This document shows positions 45,801 through 55,135 of a DNA stretch of 64,000 bases, in pieces. How positions within the stretch are numbered: position 1 is the first letter of the stretch; every line of letters starts with the position of its first letter. The translations under genes were made by a program, and so were the position numbers. The notes below the pieces were generated by a model, which was not told where the DNA came from, did no database searches, and was given only the letters and a program-made list of their open reading frames with translations. The stretch covers positions 28,918 to 92,917 of the forward strand of contig CAMCHO010000001.1 in the NCBI GenBank assembly GCA_945874455.1, written 5' to 3'. This DNA is from Opitutus sp. GAS368 (GTDB lineage: Bacteria > Verrucomicrobiota > Verrucomicrobiia > Opitutales > Opitutaceae).

Positions 45801-46251
45801 CCCGCAGTCCTTCGGCGGCAAGTCACTGCGGGAAAAACTCACTGAGCACAAACGCGACCCCGCCTGCGCTAGTTGTCACCTGCGCATCGATCCGCTGGGT
45901 TTTCCGCTCGAGGGTTTCGACGCCGTCGGCCGCACCCGCTCAAACTATGACGACGGTCTTGCCGTGGACACGACCGGCGAGTTTGCCGACCAGTCCCTGA
46001 TCGTCGGCGCCGACGGCCTCTTGACCTATCTGAAGTCCAAGGATGCTCAGGTGATGAAGACCCTCTCGAGAAAAATGCTCGGCTATGCCCTCGGCCGCAC
46101 CGTCCTCGCCTCCGACCGCGCGCTCATTGCGGAGCTCACCGCCGCCGGCGGCGACGCCACGTTCTCCGATCTCGCGATCAAAATTGTTTCCAGCCGCCAG
46201 TTTCGCCATCGTCAGGGCAGCGACGAGGACGCGAACCGTTCGTCGCAATAG
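42886..46251 (+). CDS. Planctomycete-type cytochrome c / DUF1587-1592-1588-1585 protein
   Basis: 1121 residues with a signal peptide (about 1-22). A cytochrome c-like CVECH is at 36-40. DUF1587 follows ([19 protein letters not shown]), then DUF1592 in the middle ([17 protein letters not shown]), the DUF1588 segment ([26 protein letters not shown]), and a C-terminal second cysteine pair CASCH in DUF1585 ([15 protein letters not shown]). Such proteins are typical of Planctomycetes and Verrucomicrobia and their role is unknown; electron transfer is implied. A glycine/arginine/alanine-rich insert (about 420-465, with [20 protein letters not shown]) is unusual. A matching DUF1552 gene follows. ATG at 42886. 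Confidence 0.88.
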   Translation: [1121 protein letters not shown]

Positions 46252-46480
46252 AAACAAAATGTCTAGCGCGCCACCCCCGCAACGATGCAGGCAAAGACAG
46301 TTCTTCACCGCTCATTTTCGCTCAGCTCCCCTCATCAAAGCCAATACCTCACTCGCGCGCTTCGCCGGTCAGACGGAGCACGCCAGCGATCACCTCGCCC
46401 TCGATTCCTGAAGGTCAGCGGTTTAAAAATGTCCTAGCATAAGTTACCCTCAAGAAACCTTCTTCGCAGCGAATAATCTC

Positions 46481-47830
46481 ATGAGCACCCGCCCCAACTG
46501 CCTCCCTCTTTCCCGTCGCCACTTCCTGCGCGGCGCGGGCGTCGCGCTCGCGTTGCCGTGGATGGAATCGTTCACCGCATTCGGGCAGACGGTGACCGCC
46601 AGCGCCAAGCCCACCACGCCGCCGCTGCGCCTGGGTATCGTCTTTTTCTCAAACGGCGTGGAGCCGATTCACTGGTGGGCCAAGGGTGCCGGCGCCACCA
46701 TGGAACTGGGGCCCGCCGCCGCTCCGTTGCTGCCGCATCGCGAGGACATCGTGTTCGTGCAAGGACTCTACAGCCACGCCGCCCTCGCCTCCACCAGCCC
46801 CCACCTCGGCCGGATGAACGTGCTGTCCGGCGCGTCCGTCAGCCTCGATCCCGGCGAGATCCGCGTCGGCACCACGATGGATCAGGTGCTCGCCGCACAC
46901 TTGGGCAGCCGCACCGCTGTCCCGAGCCTCGTGCTCGGGATCGAGCCCAATGAACTGCGTCTGGAGGACGGCCTCTCGATGATTTACGGTTCGAGTTTGT
47001 CGTGGGCTTCCCCGACCCGACCCGCGACCAAGGAAATCTATCCGTCGCGCGCGTTTGACCGGCTCGTCGGCGACGGCACCGGCCGTCGGCTCGATCGCAG
47101 CATCCTCGACGAGGTCCGCCAAGACTCGCAGAGCCTCAAGCCCAAGATCAGCCACGGCGACAGCGTCAAGCTGGAGGAATATCTCGAATCGATCCGCGAT
47201 ATCGAGCGACGCATCGAGCGCGCCGCCCGCGACGAGCGTCTCGAGGGCTGGCGCCCGACCCTCGCACAGCCCGACATGCCTCGCCCGAAAAACGAGCTAC
47301 CGCAACACGTCCCCGATCACATGAAGCTCATGCTCGATCTGACCGTGCTCGCGTTCCAAATGGACAAGAGCCGCATCGCCACGCTGATGCTGAATAACGA
47401 TCTTTCGCAGATGAACTTCAAGTTCCTCGCAGGTGTGCAGGGCGCGTTACACCTCGACCTCACCCACAACGGCAAGGCCGTCGACAAGGAGGCGATGTAC
47501 CTCAAGACGAATCAATTTCACGCCGCGCAGTTCGCCTACCTTGTCCAACGGATGAAAGCGATCAAGGAGGGCGACAGCACCCTCCTCGACAACTCGATCC
47601 TCATGTTTGCTTCGAGCCTCTTCGACGGTGACGCCCACAGCGCCAGCCAGCTGCCGATCGTCCTCGCCGGCAAGGGCGGCGGCTCGCTGAAGACCGGTCG
47701 CATCCTCGATTACCTCGCGGCCGGCGATGACAACCGCAAAGTCTGCAGCCTGCACCTGTCCCTGATGGACCGCATGGGCGTGAAACTCGACCACTTCGGC
47801 GACGCCAGCACGCGACTGGCGGGCTTGTAA
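46481..47830 (+). CDS. DUF1552 protein with Tat signal
   Basis: 449 residues. The N-terminus [18 protein letters not shown] is a twin-arginine signal, so the protein is folded before export. The remainder matches DUF1552: [20 protein letters not shown] near the start and conserved [22 protein letters not shown], then [28 protein letters not shown]. The family is paired with DUF1592/DUF1588 proteins throughout the planctomycete-verrucomicrobia group, as here, and probably forms a complex with them; the catalytic role is unknown. ATG at 46481 follows a 229-bp spacer that holds nothing else I recognise. Confidence 0.9.
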   Translation: MSTRPNCLPLSRRHFLRGAGVALALPWMESFTAFGQTVTASAKPTTPPLRLGIVFFSNGVEPIHWWAKGAGATMELGPAAAPLLPHREDIVFVQGLYSHAALASTSPHLGRMNVLSGASVSLDPGEIRVGTTMDQVLAAHLGSRTAVPSLVLGIEPNELRLEDGLSMIYGSSLSWASPTRPATKEIYPSRAFDRLVGDGTGRRLDRSILDEVRQDSQSLKPKISHGDSVKLEEYLESIRDIERRIERAARDERLEGWRPTLAQPDMPRPKNELPQHVPDHMKLMLDLTVLAFQMDKSRIATLMLNNDLSQMNFKFLAGVQGALHLDLTHNGKAVDKEAMYLKTNQFHAAQFAYLVQRMKAIKEGDSTLLDNSILMFASSLFDGDAHSASQLPIVLAGKGGGSLKTGRILDYLAAGDDNRKVCSLHLSLMDRMGVKLDHFGDASTRLAGL

Positions 47831-47950
47831 CGGCCTTCGGCACCGCCGTCCGCCTCGGTTAGAAAAACGTTTGCTCGGCGACGTGGAAAGGGCGGAGGCT
47901 CATGCTCCGCTACGGATGCCCTCTCTCCCGTCGTCCGTTGCGTACCGCCC

Positions 47951-50900
47951 ATGAACCTCGCACCCTACCTGTTCTCCTCCGCCGCTGCCTGCCTCGCTCT
48001 TTTCCTCGCTGCGCCCCTCTGCTCCATCGCCGCCGATCCCACCGCGCGCTCGACGACGCAATCCTTAGGCGCGATCTCCGGCCGCGTCCAAAACGTCGCC
48101 ACCGGCCAATATCTCAACAACGCCCGCGTCACCGTAAAAGGCACCGAACTCGTCGCCTTCACCGACCAAACCGGCAGCTATCGCCTCACCGGGGTGCCCA
48201 GTGGACCGACCGTGCTCGAAGTGTTCTTCACCGGCCTCGACCCACTCCAGCTTCCCGTGAACATCCGTGCCGGCGACGTCGTTGATCAAGACATCAGCCT
48301 GACCAACAGCGCGCGCTACGGCACCGACGCCTCAGGTACCGTGAAACTCGATTCTTTCGTCGTGGCAACCGCGCGCGAGACGGACAGCGCCGCCATCGCC
48401 ATCAACGAGCAGCGCTTTGCCCCCAATATCAAAAACATCGTGTCGGCCGATGCGCTCGGTGACGTCATGGACGGCAACGTGGGCGAGTTCCTCAAATTCA
48501 TGCCCGGCATCACCGCCGAGTATGACCGTGAGTCCGGCGGCTCCGTCGCTTCAGTCTCTGTGCGCGGTTTCCCGACGGCCCAAGCGGTCGTCTCCGGCGA
48601 CGGTCTCCAAATGGCCAATACCGGCAATCCGCAGGGCTCGTCGCGCGTGTTTCAGTTCACGCAGGTTTCCATCAATAACATTTCGCGCCTCGAAGTGACC
48701 AAGGTCCCGACACCCTCCACTCCCGCCGACTCCATGGCCGGCTCGATCGACATGGTGAGCAAGAGCGCCTTCGAACGCAAAAACGCCCAGCTCCGCTACA
48801 GCGTCGGCCTTTCGGGAAATCACCGCACCGCGAGTTTCCGTAAAGTCCCCCACACGACCGACGAGCGCGTCTACAAAGTTCTCCCGAGCTTCACCTTCGA
48901 CTACACTCTGCCCGTTTCGAAAACCTTCGGCCTCGTCGTCACTGGCCAGAGCCAGAATCGCTTCATCGAAATGGAGTGGGTCCCGCGCGGTTTCAGCGCC
49001 ACCGCCAACGGTGTAACCGGCGCCTCGATCAGCCGGCCTTACTTGCAATCCTTCCAGCTCAACAGCGTGCCGCGCGCCAATACCCGCATCGCCCTCGGCC
49101 TCAAAGCCGATTGGCGCGCCACGCCCAACGGCGTGCTCTCGCTCAACGTCGAGCGCAGCCGCTTCGTCTCCGACCGCTCCAACGCCTCGATCTCCCTCAC
49201 GACCGGCACCAACGGCGTGCCCACTCCCGCCACCGGCGTGCCGCTCACCTTCGGCGACGACTTCACCTCCGGTGCCACCGGCCGCGGCGCCATCACCATC
49301 GGCAACGGCGGCGCCGGCGTCCGCCAACAACTCGACACCGAAGCCGTCGGCCTGCGCTACCGCTTTGACAACGGTGATTGGCGCATCGTCGCCGCCCTCG
49401 GCCAATCGAGTTCTTCCGGCGGTTATCAAGACACGATCCACGGCCGCTTCCGTGCCCTCGTCATCGTCAACCGCATCCCCGTCCGTGTGGGTTTCGCGAA
49501 GATCGACGACGTCCGCCCGCAGGCCATCCAAGTCTTCGACAACACCGAACGCCCCTTCGATCTCACCAATCTCGACAACTACCAGCTCAACTCCGCCACT
49601 TCCAGCCCGCGCGTCATCCGCGACGGTCTCACCAACGGCAAACTGGATGTGCGCAAAACCCTGCCGTCGCTTTCGTTTCCCGCGGCGATCCAAGTCGGCG
49701 GACTCCGCCGTGTGCAGATCCGCGATGTCCGCCGCGAGAGCATCAACTGGAACTACAACGGCCCCGACGGAAATCCCGCGACCCCCGATTCGCCCGCGCT
49801 CTTCCGCAACACCGTCTACGTTAATCAGAGCGAAAACTTCGGTTTCCGAAACATGCCCTTCGTCTCCACGGCCAATGCCCTTCGCGCATTTCAAGGCAAC
49901 CCGACCCTCTTCACCAAAACGCCCGCTCAAGTCACAGCCGAGGAACTTTTCCGTCTGAATAATTCCGAGTGGCTGCAAGAGGCGGTGACCGCCGGCTACG
50001 TCCAAGGCGAATTCGGGCTCTTCCACAATCGCCTCAAAGTCCTCACCGGCGTCCGCTACGAAAAAACCGACGCCGACGGCCAGGGGATCCGCAATGAGCC
50101 CAACGCCGTCTGGGCGCGCAATGCCGACGGCACGTTCGCGCGCACCGCCACCGGTGCCCGCATCCGCCGCACCGAAGCCGGCGTCGTCGGCTCGTTGCAG
50201 GAGCTCACCGCCACCCGTCAAGAGCGCGGTACCAAAGCCTCGCGCACCTACGATGGCAGTTACCCGAGCGTACACTTCACTTATCAGATCAAAGAAAATT
50301 TCCTCGCCCGCGCCGCCTACGCCAAGACTTACGGCCGCCCCGATTTCTCCGCCATCGTTCCGAACACCACCGTCGACGAAACCGACTTCGGCAACGCCAC
50401 ACCCGACCCCTCGCAAATCCCCGGCCGCATCACCACACGCAACACCGGCCTGCGTCCGTGGACCGGTGACAACTACGATCTCTCCCTCGAATACTACACG
50501 CCGCAGGGCGGCATTTTCAGCGCCGGAGTTTTCCGCAAAGAGATCCGCGACTTCTTCGGCGACGCCGTGAAAGCCGCCACCGCCGCCGACCTCGAACTCC
50601 TCGAACTCGACCCGCGCTACGTCGGCTGGCAAATCACGACCGCCTACAACGTGCCCGGCACTGCCCGCGTCGACGGCGTGGAATTCAACGCCCGCCACTC
50701 GCTCCGCGCCCTCGGCTCGTGGGGCCGCTCCTTCAGCGCCTTCGCCAACGGCACCAAGCTCAAGCTGCAGGGCGGCCGCGACGCCGACTTCGGCGGCTTC
50801 ATTCCCGAGAGCGCCAACTGGGGCCTCGATTTCACCCGCAAGCCTTTCAGCGTAATGTTCAAGTGGAACTACCGCGGCCAGCAACGCGGCGGCAGCGTCC

Positions 50901-51130
50901 TCGCCCTCGGTCCGGACGCCTACGAATACTCCAAATCGCGCACCCGCCTCGATATCAACGTCGACTACCAACTGCGCAAAGATCTCTTCCTCTACGCGAG
51001 CGCGCAAAACGTCTTCGATATCCCGGAAACGCTCCTGCGTTTCGGTTCCCAAACCCCCGGCTACGCCCGCGTCTCGCAAGTCCTAACGACCGGCGTCCAG
51101 CTCACCCTCGGGATCAAGGGGACGTTCTAA
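47951..51130 (+). CDS. TonB-dependent receptor with N-terminal carboxypeptidase-like domain (first)
   Basis: 1059 residues: signal peptide (about 1-27), a CarboxypepD_reg-like domain (about 38-115, ISGRVQNVATGQYLNNARVTVKGTE and TDQTGSYRLTGVPSG), a plug domain (from about 140, with FVVATARETDSAAIAINEQR), and a beta-barrel that ends in the usual aromatic residue (GIKGTF). These receptors bind large substrates at the cell surface and import them using proton-motive force through TonB. The conserved phrase FVVATAR...INEQR recurs in the next receptor, so they are tandem paralogues. The neighbouring DUF1592/DUF1552 pairs suggest the imported substrate is processed by them. ATG at 47951; the long antisense frame is a shadow. 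Confidence 0.92.
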   Translation: MNLAPYLFSSAAACLALFLAAPLCSIAADPTARSTTQSLGAISGRVQNVATGQYLNNARVTVKGTELVAFTDQTGSYRLTGVPSGPTVLEVFFTGLDPLQLPVNIRAGDVVDQDISLTNSARYGTDASGTVKLDSFVVATARETDSAAIAINEQRFAPNIKNIVSADALGDVMDGNVGEFLKFMPGITAEYDRESGGSVASVSVRGFPTAQAVVSGDGLQMANTGNPQGSSRVFQFTQVSINNISRLEVTKVPTPSTPADSMAGSIDMVSKSAFERKNAQLRYSVGLSGNHRTASFRKVPHTTDERVYKVLPSFTFDYTLPVSKTFGLVVTGQSQNRFIEMEWVPRGFSATANGVTGASISRPYLQSFQLNSVPRANTRIALGLKADWRATPNGVLSLNVERSRFVSDRSNASISLTTGTNGVPTPATGVPLTFGDDFTSGATGRGAITIGNGGAGVRQQLDTEAVGLRYRFDNGDWRIVAALGQSSSSGGYQDTIHGRFRALVIVNRIPVRVGFAKIDDVRPQAIQVFDNTERPFDLTNLDNYQLNSATSSPRVIRDGLTNGKLDVRKTLPSLSFPAAIQVGGLRRVQIRDVRRESINWNYNGPDGNPATPDSPALFRNTVYVNQSENFGFRNMPFVSTANALRAFQGNPTLFTKTPAQVTAEELFRLNNSEWLQEAVTAGYVQGEFGLFHNRLKVLTGVRYEKTDADGQGIRNEPNAVWARNADGTFARTATGARIRRTEAGVVGSLQELTATRQERGTKASRTYDGSYPSVHFTYQIKENFLARAAYAKTYGRPDFSAIVPNTTVDETDFGNATPDPSQIPGRITTRNTGLRPWTGDNYDLSLEYYTPQGGIFSAGVFRKEIRDFFGDAVKAATAADLELLELDPRYVGWQITTAYNVPGTARVDGVEFNARHSLRALGSWGRSFSAFANGTKLKLQGGRDADFGGFIPESANWGLDFTRKPFSVMFKWNYRGQQRGGSVLALGPDAYEYSKSRTRLDINVDYQLRKDLFLYASAQNVFDIPETLLRFGSQTPGYARVSQVLTTGVQLTLGIKGTF

Positions 51131-51135
51131 TACCC

Positions 51136-51216
51136 ACGTCATTTGAGCTTTTGAATGCGGGTAGCGGCGAGCGTGAGCGCGGGGTGTTTCGACGATCGTC
51201 CCCCCTATCACGAGGC
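51136..51216 (+). repeat. Dispersed ~80-bp repeat, copy B
   Basis: Aligns to 445-524. It starts six bases after the stop codon of the first receptor gene, in the same orientation relative to the upstream gene as copy A has to birA. Confidence 0.7.
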
Positions 51217-51455
51217 GTCGCTATAAGTTTTCCTCGGCACTCACCCTCGCCCCAGCGGCGAGGGACCGCATGGCTTGCCGACCAGCCGCAGCGCGACAAA
51301 ACGTAGTCCGCTTTCCCCTACGGCGCGATAAACTCCCGCCCCCCCCTTGGCTCGGACTTGTTTGCGTAGCGATCATCTTGCCGGCGCGCACGCACTCGCG
51401 ATTCACCTCCGCACCGCCGTCGTTTCCGAGTTCGAGGAGCGTGTTCAGAACAGGG

Positions 51456-51584
51456 CGTCGAAAAACGTGCAGCGAATCGGAGGAAAGGGAGGAGCCCGCT
51501 TGCGGGCGATTCAGCGCGACCGAAGTCTCCACCAGCACCCCCTCGCCCTCCAGCGAGCTCCTGCTTCAGCCCGTTTTTCGACGT
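51456..51584. repeat. Second REP-pair element with nested inverted repeats
   Basis: Perfect 12-bp ends CGTCGAAAAACG (51456-51467) and CGTTTTTCGACG (51573-51584) enclose a left REP-like unit GGAGGAGCCCGCTTGCGGGC (51489-51508, continuing GATTC) and a right unit that reads GCAGGAGCTCGCTGGAGGGC on the minus strand. The architecture matches 28040-28176, but the terminal repeats are different. Confidence 0.75.
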
Positions 51585-51835
51585 CCCCGCACACGTGAGC
51601 GTCATCCCGCGGCCCATCCCGTCGCTGACAAGCAGGATTCTCCTTCGCATGGGCACTGCACATTCCCGTGCGGCCGCGCGGATCGTTGCGCGCGGCAACC
51701 GGATGATGGGTGCTCCGCCCCCGCACGAGGACCGACCCTCAGCGTCGCTCGCCAAAAGCTTGCCAACCCCACAACCGCCCCGCCACACCCTCACCGTCAG
51801 CGCCCCACCCCCGCGTCCACGTCAACGGATCCATT

Positions 51836-54800
51836 ATGCTTTGTCACCCCTTCCGCCCTCGCCTCTCGCCCGCCCTCGCCGCCGTCCTCGTTTTCGCCTG
51901 CGCTTGTTCGCTGACTGGCGACGGGGTCGTCTCTTCGGCCCGCGCCCAAGCCGTCGCCACCGGCACGATCGAGGGCCGCGTCTCCAACCCCTCGACGGGC
52001 GACACCCTCGAAAAAGCCCGTCTCACGATTGAGGGCACCTCTTTCGAAACCTTCACCGATGCCGACGGGCGCTACCGTTTCACCTCGGTCCCGGCGGGCG
52101 CGGTCCGGATTCGCGCCTCCTTCACCGGCCTCACCGCACACACCGCCACGGTCATCGTTACCACGGGCCAGACTTCGTTGCTTGATGTGGCCCTCACCGC
52201 GGGCACTTCGCGGGCCAATGCCGACGGCGGCCCCGTAAAACTCGACCATTTCGTCGTCGCCACCTCGCGGGAAATGGAAGGCGCCGCCCTCGCAATCAAC
52301 GAACAGCGCTTTGCCTCCAACATCCTCAACGTCGTTTCCACCGACGAATTCGGCGCCACCGCCGAGGGCAACGTGGGCCAGTTTCTCAAACATCTTCCCG
52401 GGATGACCATCGACTACGCCGGCGGTGATGCGCGCAGCATCTCCATGAACGGCGTGCCGGGAAACAACGTGCCGATCACCGTCGGCGGTTTCGATCTCGC
52501 GAGCGGCGCCTCCGGCGGCACCGTGCGCACGATTGAACTCGAGCTCGTCTCGATCAACAATATCTCGCGTATCGAGGTTTCTTATTCGCCCACACCCGAA
52601 TCGCCCGGCTCCGCCCTCGCCGGCTCCGTCAACATGGTGCCGCGCGGCGCTTTCGAACGCGTGCGACCGGTCCTCAGCGTGAGCGCGTTCGCCATGTTCC
52701 GCGACAACGAGCGCACGCTCGCCAAGACTCCGGGCCTCTTCCGCGAACCCACCCGCAAAACCCAGCCGGGGTTCGATTTTTCGTGGGTCGTCCCTGTCAA
52801 CCGGCGTTTCGGTTTCACGCTTTCCGGTAACACCTCCACGCAGTACGCCCCCAACGATATGATGTCCACCGTCTGGCGCGGTACCAGCGCGGCCACCAAC
52901 GGCGCCGCCTTCCCCGACACCCCGATCGGCCAGCCCTACCTCACCGACTACGCAGTGCTCGACGGCATGAAGACCACCACGCGCTCCTCCATCGGCACGA
53001 CGCTCGACTACAAGCTCACCGAGCGCGATCGCCTGTCACTTTCTTTTCAATACGCCTACCTCGACGCACCGTTCAACAATCGCACGCTCACCTTCCTCGT
53101 CAGTAACACGTCCTTGGGTCAGTTCTCGACCAAGTACACGCGCAGCAACGCCACCGGTGGTGCGCTCCAGCTCGTGAGTCAGGCGCGCAAAAAATCCGGC
53201 ACGAGTTACATGCCGACTTTCGTGTGGCGCCACGATGGTGCGGTTTGGAAAGTGGAAGCCGGCACCGGGCACTCCTACGCGAGCAACCACTACGTCGACA
53301 TCGGCAAGGGCCTGTTCCAAAGCTCTACCGCCCGTCGGAATAACGTCACCGTGACCTTCGATAACATTTCCTACCTGCGGCCCGAGACTATCACCGTCAC
53401 GGAACCCCGCACGGGCCAGCCCGTCGATCCGTTCAATATCGACAGCTACGTGCTCACGGCAGCGACCTCCGTCCCCAATCACGCCTTCGACGTGCGGCGC
53501 AGCGCCTACGCCAACGCCCGTCGCGATCTCAACCTCTTCAACGTCCCCGTCGTCGTCAAAGGCGGCCTCGACGTGAAGCAAAACCTGCGCGATATCCGCG
53601 GCGCCAACACCACCTACAATTACGTCGGCGCGGATCGCCGCGCCACCCTCACGCCCACGGATCCCCTCGGCAGCGATGATGGTGCGCGCGCCGCCTTCGA
53701 TACCTACACCGCCGGTCGCGGTTCGCCGTTCGGATTCCCCGGCGTCCAATGGGTGAGCAACGAGCGCTACTGGGATATCTACCAGCAGCATCCCGAATAC
53801 TTCACCGTCAACGAGGCCACGGCACACACGGGGGCCGTCAATCTCTCGAAACACATCGAGGAGGTGATCTCATCCGCCTACGTTCGCACCGACGCCGCCT
53901 TTTTCCAGCGGCGGCTGAAAGGGGTGGTCGGCCTCCGCGCCGAGCAGACCAACGTGCAGGGCGAGGGCCCGCTCACGGACCCCACACGTAATTTCCAGCG
54001 CGACGCCGCCGGGAACGTCATTCTCCTCCCCGGCACGCGCACCGGCGCGCCGATCACGACCGACCCCGTGCGCCTCGCCCAGCTCACCCGAGTCGATCGT
54101 GGCCTGCACGCCCAGAAGGAATACCTCCGGTTCTTTCCGAGCCTCAATGTGAGTTTCAACGTCCGCGAAAACCTGATCGCCCGAGCAGGCTACTACCACT
54201 CAATCGGCCGTCCTGATTTCGCCGAATACTCCAGCGGCCTCACCCTGCCAGACACCGAAAACCTGCCGAGTGGAAACAACCGAATCACCGTCAACAACGT
54301 CGGCCTCAAGGCCTGGAGCGCGAAGTCCACCAAGGTGAGGCTCGAGTATTATTTTGAGCGGGTCGGCCAGATTTCGATCGGTGCCTTCCAACGCGATTTC
54401 GAAAATTTCTTCGGCAGCACCGTGTTCAACGCCACACCCGCGTTCCTCGCGCTCTACGGCTTGGACCCAACGACCTACGATCCCTACGACGTCGTCACGA
54501 AACACAATCTCCAGAGCACCGTGCGCATGACCGGCCTGGAATTCGACTACAAGCAGGCGCTCACGTTTCTGCCCCCGTGGGCGCGTGGCGTGCAGGTGTT
54601 CGCCAACGCCAGTGCGCTCCGCGCCACGGGTGAAGGCGCCAGCAACTTCGCCGGTTATGTTCCGCGCACCGCGAGTTGGGGTGTGAGCCTCACCCGGCCG
54701 AAATACAATGTGCGCATGAATTGGAACTACCGCGGCCGCCAGCGGCGCGGCATCGTCGCCACCGGCCGCAGCATTGAGCCCGACACCTACAACTGGGGCT

Positions 54801-54997
54801 CCAAGGCTCTCTACATCGACCTCACCGCCGAATATTATTTTTGGAAACAGGTCGGCCTATTCGCCAACCTCCGCAACCTCGGCACCGCCCCGCAGGACGC
54901 GGAAGTCGCCGGCCCCAGCACCCCTCCTCATGCTCAATTCCGATCCCGGCAGGACAATGCTTCCCTGTGGACGATGGGGCTCAAGGGAACTTTTTAA
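51836..54997 (+). CDS. TonB-dependent receptor with N-terminal carboxypeptidase-like domain (second)
   Basis: 1053 residues with the same domain order as the first receptor: signal peptide (about 1-38, ending near ARAQ), CarboxypepD_reg-like domain with IEGRVSNPSTGDTLEKARLT and TDADGRYRFTSVPAGAVRIR, plug with FVVATSREMEGAALAINEQR, and a barrel ending MGLKGTF. The two receptors differ in length of extracellular loops, so they may bind different substrates. I chose ATG at 51836, where the signal peptide begins. The next gene starts 138 bp downstream. Tandem receptor pairs are common in carbohydrate-utilising Verrucomicrobia. Confidence 0.9.
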   Translation: MLCHPFRPRLSPALAAVLVFACACSLTGDGVVSSARAQAVATGTIEGRVSNPSTGDTLEKARLTIEGTSFETFTDADGRYRFTSVPAGAVRIRASFTGLTAHTATVIVTTGQTSLLDVALTAGTSRANADGGPVKLDHFVVATSREMEGAALAINEQRFASNILNVVSTDEFGATAEGNVGQFLKHLPGMTIDYAGGDARSISMNGVPGNNVPITVGGFDLASGASGGTVRTIELELVSINNISRIEVSYSPTPESPGSALAGSVNMVPRGAFERVRPVLSVSAFAMFRDNERTLAKTPGLFREPTRKTQPGFDFSWVVPVNRRFGFTLSGNTSTQYAPNDMMSTVWRGTSAATNGAAFPDTPIGQPYLTDYAVLDGMKTTTRSSIGTTLDYKLTERDRLSLSFQYAYLDAPFNNRTLTFLVSNTSLGQFSTKYTRSNATGGALQLVSQARKKSGTSYMPTFVWRHDGAVWKVEAGTGHSYASNHYVDIGKGLFQSSTARRNNVTVTFDNISYLRPETITVTEPRTGQPVDPFNIDSYVLTAATSVPNHAFDVRRSAYANARRDLNLFNVPVVVKGGLDVKQNLRDIRGANTTYNYVGADRRATLTPTDPLGSDDGARAAFDTYTAGRGSPFGFPGVQWVSNERYWDIYQQHPEYFTVNEATAHTGAVNLSKHIEEVISSAYVRTDAAFFQRRLKGVVGLRAEQTNVQGEGPLTDPTRNFQRDAAGNVILLPGTRTGAPITTDPVRLAQLTRVDRGLHAQKEYLRFFPSLNVSFNVRENLIARAGYYHSIGRPDFAEYSSGLTLPDTENLPSGNNRITVNNVGLKAWSAKSTKVRLEYYFERVGQISIGAFQRDFENFFGSTVFNATPAFLALYGLDPTTYDPYDVVTKHNLQSTVRMTGLEFDYKQALTFLPPWARGVQVFANASALRATGEGASNFAGYVPRTASWGVSLTRPKYNVRMNWNYRGRQRRGIVATGRSIEPDTYNWGSKALYIDLTAEYYFWKQVGLFANLRNLGTAPQDAEVAGPSTPPHAQFRSRQDNASLWTMGLKGTF

Positions 54998-55135
54998 ATC
55001 GGGTTTGCCTTCGGCGCACGGCCCAAGGCTCCCGTTCACTCACGCTGAGGCCGGCTAAGTTAGCGAGACCGCGCCCTGCGCTCACCCAGCGTTTGCGTTA
55101 CCGCGAAAAAAAGTTTCGTCTCAATCCTCCACCCG

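Larger units (their letters stand above)
51131..51835. other. Repeat-rich spacer between the two receptors
   Basis: No gene is supported. It holds dispersed repeat copy B (51136-51216) right after the stop codon, a REP-pair element (51456-51584), and a hairpin CTCGCC...GGCGAG near 51247-51263. Several short frames are open by high GC only. Confidence 0.6.

Noticed and set aside
48551-51079. An 842-codon minus-strand frame opposite the first TonB receptor
   Set aside because: It is Asp/Glu/Gly/Ala-rich without fold-like patterns, a usual antisense shadow of a high-GC gene. The plus-strand receptor has clear domains.
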